From Zhengella mangrovi (GTDB taxonomy: Bacteria; Pseudomonadota; Alphaproteobacteria; Rhizobiales; Rhizobiaceae): a stretch of DNA of 64,000 nt. Numbering within the stretch: the first letter of the stretch is position 1; each line of letters begins with the position of its first letter. Under the pieces are notes generated by a model. That model was not told the origin of the DNA. It was given only the letters and a program-made list of their open reading frames with translations, and did not search any database. Position numbers and translations under genes: made by a program. Positions 61,285 to 64,000 of this stretch are shown here, piece by piece. The DNA lies in the NCBI RefSeq assembly GCF_002727065.1, contig NZ_PDVP01000007.1:1-64000 (forward strand), read 5' to 3'.

Positions 61285-62958
61285 ATGACCGACGCTCCTG
61301 ACACACTCCGCATCGCTGTCGCCCAGCTCAACCCGACCGTTGGCGACATTTCCGGCAACCTCGCCCTGGCGCGCGAGGCGCGGGCGGATGCGCGGCGCCA
61401 CGGCGCCGACCTGGTGCTGTTCCCGGAACTCTTCATCGCCGGCTACCCGCCGGAAGACCTGGTGCTGAAACCGGCCTTCGTGGAGGCCTGCGAGCGGGCC
61501 ATGCGCGAGTTCGCGGCCGATACCGGGGACGGCGGGCCGGGCGTGGTGATCGGCCTGCCGCTGCGGCGCGAGACGGGCCTGCACAACTCCGTCGTCCTGC
61601 TCGACGGCGGCGAGGTGAAGGCCGAGCGGCACAAGGTGGACCTGCCCAATTACGGCGAGTTCGACGAGAAGCGCGTCTTCCAGCCGGGCCCGATGCCGGG
61701 GCCGGTCAACTTCCGCGGCGTGCGCATCGGCCTGCCGGTGTGCGAGGACATCTGGGGCGAGCTCGGCGTCTGCGAGACGCTGGCGGAAAGCGGGGCGGAA
61801 ATCCTGCTCGTGCCCAACGGTTCGCCCTATTACCGGGGCAAGGTGGACGTGCGCCAGCAGGTGGTGATCCGCCAGGTCATCGAGAGCGGGCTGCCCATCC
61901 TCTATGCCAATTTCTGCGGCGGGCAGGACGAACTGGTGTTCGACGGCGCGAGCTTCGGCATCCAGGCCGACAGGTCGCTGGCCTTCCAGATGAGCCAGTT
62001 CGAGGCGCAGGTCATGGTGACGACCTGGAAGCGCGAGGAGACGGGCTGGCACTGCGACCGCGGGCCGATGTCGCGCATTCCCGACCGCGACGAGGCGGAC
62101 TACCGCGCCTGCATGCTGGGCCTGCGCGACTACGTGAACAAGAACGGCTTCAAGAACGTGGTTCTGGGGCTTTCCGGTGGCATCGATTCGGCGATCTGCG
62201 CGGCCCTGGCCGTGGATGCGCTGGGCGAGGAGCGGGTGCGCTGCGTGATGCTGCCCTACCGGTACACATCGGAGGAATCCTTCTCCGACGCGGAGGCCTG
62301 CGCGCGCGCGCTCGGCTGCCACTACGACATCGTGCCCATCGAGGCGCCGGTGCAGGGCTTCCTGGCCTCGCTGGCGGAGATGTTCGAGGGAACCGGCGAG
62401 GGCATCACGGAAGAAAACCTGCAGAGCCGGGCGCGCGGGACCATCCTGATGGCGATCTCCAACAAGTTCGGCTCGATGGTCGTGACGACCGGCAACAAGA
62501 GCGAAATGAGCGTCGGCTATGCGACGCTCTACGGCGACATGAACGGCGGGTTCAACCCGATCAAGGACCTCTACAAGATGCAGGTCTACGCGCTGTCGCG
62601 CTGGCGCAACAGCCACGTGCCACCGACCGCGCTGGGGCCGACCGGCATGGTGATCCCGCAGAACATCATCGACAAGGCGCCGTCGGCCGAACTGAGACCC
62701 GACCAGAAGGACGAGGATTCGCTGCCGCCCTATCCGGTGCTCGACGATATCCTGGAATGCCTGGTGGAGCACGAGATGGCGGTGGACGACATCGTGGCGC
62801 GCGGACACGACCGGGCGCTTGTCCACCGGATCGAGCACCTGCTCTACATCGCCGAATACAAGCGGCGGCAATCGGCGCCCGGCGTGAAGATCACGCGCAA
62901 GAACTTCGGCCGTGACCGGCGCTACCCGATCACCAACCGCTTCCGCGATCGGAGCTGA
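61285..62958 (+). CDS. nadE: Glutamine-dependent NAD+ synthetase
   Basis: From ATG 61285 the protein is 557 residues: an N-terminal nitrilase-type glutaminase (FPELFIAGYPPEDL, Lys in KVDLPNYGEFDEKR, Cys in LPVCEDIWG) and a C-terminal synthetase (LSGGIDSAICAAL, TGNKSEMSVGYATLYGDMNG). It amidates nicotinate adenine dinucleotide to NAD. Confidence 0.94.
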   Translation: MTDAPDTLRIAVAQLNPTVGDISGNLALAREARADARRHGADLVLFPELFIAGYPPEDLVLKPAFVEACERAMREFAADTGDGGPGVVIGLPLRRETGLHNSVVLLDGGEVKAERHKVDLPNYGEFDEKRVFQPGPMPGPVNFRGVRIGLPVCEDIWGELGVCETLAESGAEILLVPNGSPYYRGKVDVRQQVVIRQVIESGLPILYANFCGGQDELVFDGASFGIQADRSLAFQMSQFEAQVMVTTWKREETGWHCDRGPMSRIPDRDEADYRACMLGLRDYVNKNGFKNVVLGLSGGIDSAICAALAVDALGEERVRCVMLPYRYTSEESFSDAEACARALGCHYDIVPIEAPVQGFLASLAEMFEGTGEGITEENLQSRARGTILMAISNKFGSMVVTTGNKSEMSVGYATLYGDMNGGFNPIKDLYKMQVYALSRWRNSHVPPTALGPTGMVIPQNIIDKAPSAELRPDQKDEDSLPPYPVLDDILECLVEHEMAVDDIVARGHDRALVHRIEHLLYIAEYKRRQSAPGVKITRKNFGRDRRYPITNRFRDRS

Positions 62959-62982
62959 GCCGGCGGCTTTTTGAGCATCCCC

Positions 62983-63026
62983 GCAATTCCGGACGCGAAA
63001 CCGGTGCCCACTTTCGCTGGTATTGG
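62983..63026. repeat. 44-bp palindromic repeat, copy B
   Basis: The same unit as at 52888, starting GCAATTCC. The right arm reads GGTATTGG, so the palindrome is imperfect. It lies 25 bp after nadE and 13 bp before copy C. Confidence 0.7.
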
Positions 63027-63039
63027 CTTTTCCTTTGCC

Positions 63040-63083
63040 GCAATTCCGGACCCGAAACCGGTGCCCACTTTCGCCGGTATTGC
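63040..63083. repeat. 44-bp palindromic repeat, copy C
   Basis: The unit starts GCAATTCC and ends GGTATTGC. It stands in tandem with copy B and touches the 3' end of the gene at 63085. Confidence 0.7.
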
Positions 63084-63084
63084 T

Positions 63085-63549
63085 CTAACTTTCCTTCAAC
63101 CAGATGCGCGCGGCGGCATGCATGATGGTGAGCACGGCAAGCGTGCCGGCGAAGAGCAGCCAGTGCCGGCGCCCGGGCGACGGGACCAGCCCGGCCCAGG
63201 TGGTGCCGCTCGCCCTGAAGGCCAGCGAGAGGACGTGCGGCGCAGCCACGAGCGCGATCGAATAGAGGGTGAGCACCCATTGCCGGGTGCGCGCATCGTC
63301 GATGTGCCGGACGTCTTCGATCCTGCCGGTCGCCAGCATGCGGATATCGGCCATGACCATGCGCATGTCCGACATGCTCTCCATGAACCCGGAAACCATG
63401 GAGACGAGGCCGACGCCAAGCGCCGCCAGGACCAGCCCCAAAGACCAGGGAACCCAGCTCGCGGCCTTTTCGCCGTCAAGCGGAATGCGCGAGGCAAGAA
63501 GGGCCACAAGGACAACGTAGACCACGAGGAACATGAGCAGATCCCGCAA
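63085..63549 (-). CDS. Four-helix membrane protein, unknown
   Basis: The 154-residue protein has likely membrane segments near residues 4-20, 32-53, 92-110 and 128-148 (LLMFLVVYVVLVALLASRI, SLGLVLAALGVGLVSMVSGF, LLFAGTLAVLTIMHAAARIW), with a cytoplasmic helical loop SDMRMVMADIRML. No family is recognised. Confidence 0.65.
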   Translation of the reverse strand: MRDLLMFLVVYVVLVALLASRIPLDGEKAASWVPWSLGLVLAALGVGLVSMVSGFMESMSDMRMVMADIRMLATGRIEDVRHIDDARTRQWVLTLYSIALVAAPHVLSLAFRASGTTWAGLVPSPGRRHWLLFAGTLAVLTIMHAAARIWLKES

Positions 63550-63763
63550 CGACGACTGCCGTCCATATTCGCTGCATTTTCGAATTAGGCAATTGGCCCC
63601 CCCTGGTCGTCGCGGCCGTCGCGCGTACCATCCCGGTGGCCTTTTTCCGAAGCGACTGAAATCCCAAGGCTTTGTTTACCAGTTCGCTGAACGTGTAATT
63701 CACGTCTCACTGTATAAGCTTATACGTGAATGTTAATTGGTTAGCGGCGGACGGTCAGGGATC

Positions 63764-64000
63764 ATGGCAGAGCAGAAAGCCTATCGCGGCATCTACATGG
63801 CCGCGTTCGCCATCGTCTTCGGTTTCGTCGCGGCCACGATTTTCGTCGTCGACCTCGCCTCGCGGGAAGCCGACCGGTTTTCGCTTGAATCGCAGGTGCG
63901 GATGGTGCGGCTCGAGTTCGAGCGGGCCCGCGACCTGGCTTTGCGGGAGCAGGCGGAAATTTCCAACTGGGACAAGGCGGTCGATGCGCTGGTGAAGAAG
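63764..64000 (+). CDS. N-terminus of a membrane sensor protein (CHASE4-like), cut by the window edge
   Basis: The first 79 residues show a membrane helix (GIYMAAFAIVFGFVAATIFV) and a helical extracytoplasmic segment with SNWDKAVDALV, as at the start of CHASE4-containing diguanylate cyclases or kinases. The output domain is not visible. An inverted repeat TTCACGT (63699-63705) and ACGTGAA (63724-63730) lies upstream and may be a regulator site. Confidence 0.5.
   Translation, partial: MAEQKAYRGIYMAAFAIVFGFVAATIFVVDLASREADRFSLESQVRMVRLEFERARDLALREQAEISNWDKAVDALVKK

Noticed and set aside
60844-62871. 675-codon minus-strand frame over the hemerythrin and nadE genes
   Set aside because: Antisense shadow with His/Arg-rich composition.

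Overview
The window looks like chromosome of an alphaproteobacterium of the order Hyphomicrobiales (Rhizobiales). The right third is GC-rich and carries two BA14K-family secreted proteins, a class II DAHP synthase, dgkA, nadE, gor, rpiA and gph-type housekeeping genes. I cannot fix the genus from sequence alone.

Layout. (1) 1-80: the last codons of an IS3-family transposase. (2) 250-5529: a visibly AT-richer accessory cluster on the minus strand, read in the order caspase-like peptidase, unknown 368-residue protein, ribosomal protein S10 (uS10/NusE) domain, ComEC-like metallo-beta-lactamase-fold protein, DUF2235 alpha/beta hydrolase. The S10 domain has no convincing start of its own. It lies in the -1 frame behind a run of eleven A residues just before the stop of the upstream gene, so it is best read as the C-terminal part of a frameshift or slippage fusion. 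This cluster is the strongest candidate for an undescribed conflict or defence-type system. (3) 6399-40399: a nearly complete contractile-tailed (myovirus-type) prophage. Leftward it has integrase, excisionase-like protein, YqaJ exonuclease and ERF annealing protein. A CI-like repressor and a cro-like gene face each other across operators of the form GTAC-N5-GTAC. Rightward follow a GapR-like protein, VRR-NUC nuclease, replication-type protein, NusG-like protein, terminase, portal, MuF, protease/scaffold, capsid, neck, sheath, tube, tail chaperones made by -1 frameshift, tape measure, baseplate, fibres and tailspike, endolysin, holin and spanins. Three minus-strand genes inside it, two of them for secreted proteins, look like morons. 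(4) 40449-48900: a sparse mixed stretch with a chemotaxis receptor, two TadG-like von Willebrand-domain proteins, small orphan proteins with paralogous or broken copies, and a secreted two-repeat protein. (5) 48934-49008: tRNA-Val(CAC). (6) 49072-64000: ordinary chromosomal genes, with three copies of a 44-bp palindromic intergenic repeat.

The genes work together mainly within the prophage: an immunity switch controls an early recombination operon leftward and a long replication/packaging/morphogenesis series rightward, with most genes overlapping by ATGA, GTGA or TTGA. The accessory cluster has the form of a sensor/protease/effector operon, but its function is inferred. I found no CRISPR array, and I could not identify the prophage attachment repeats.
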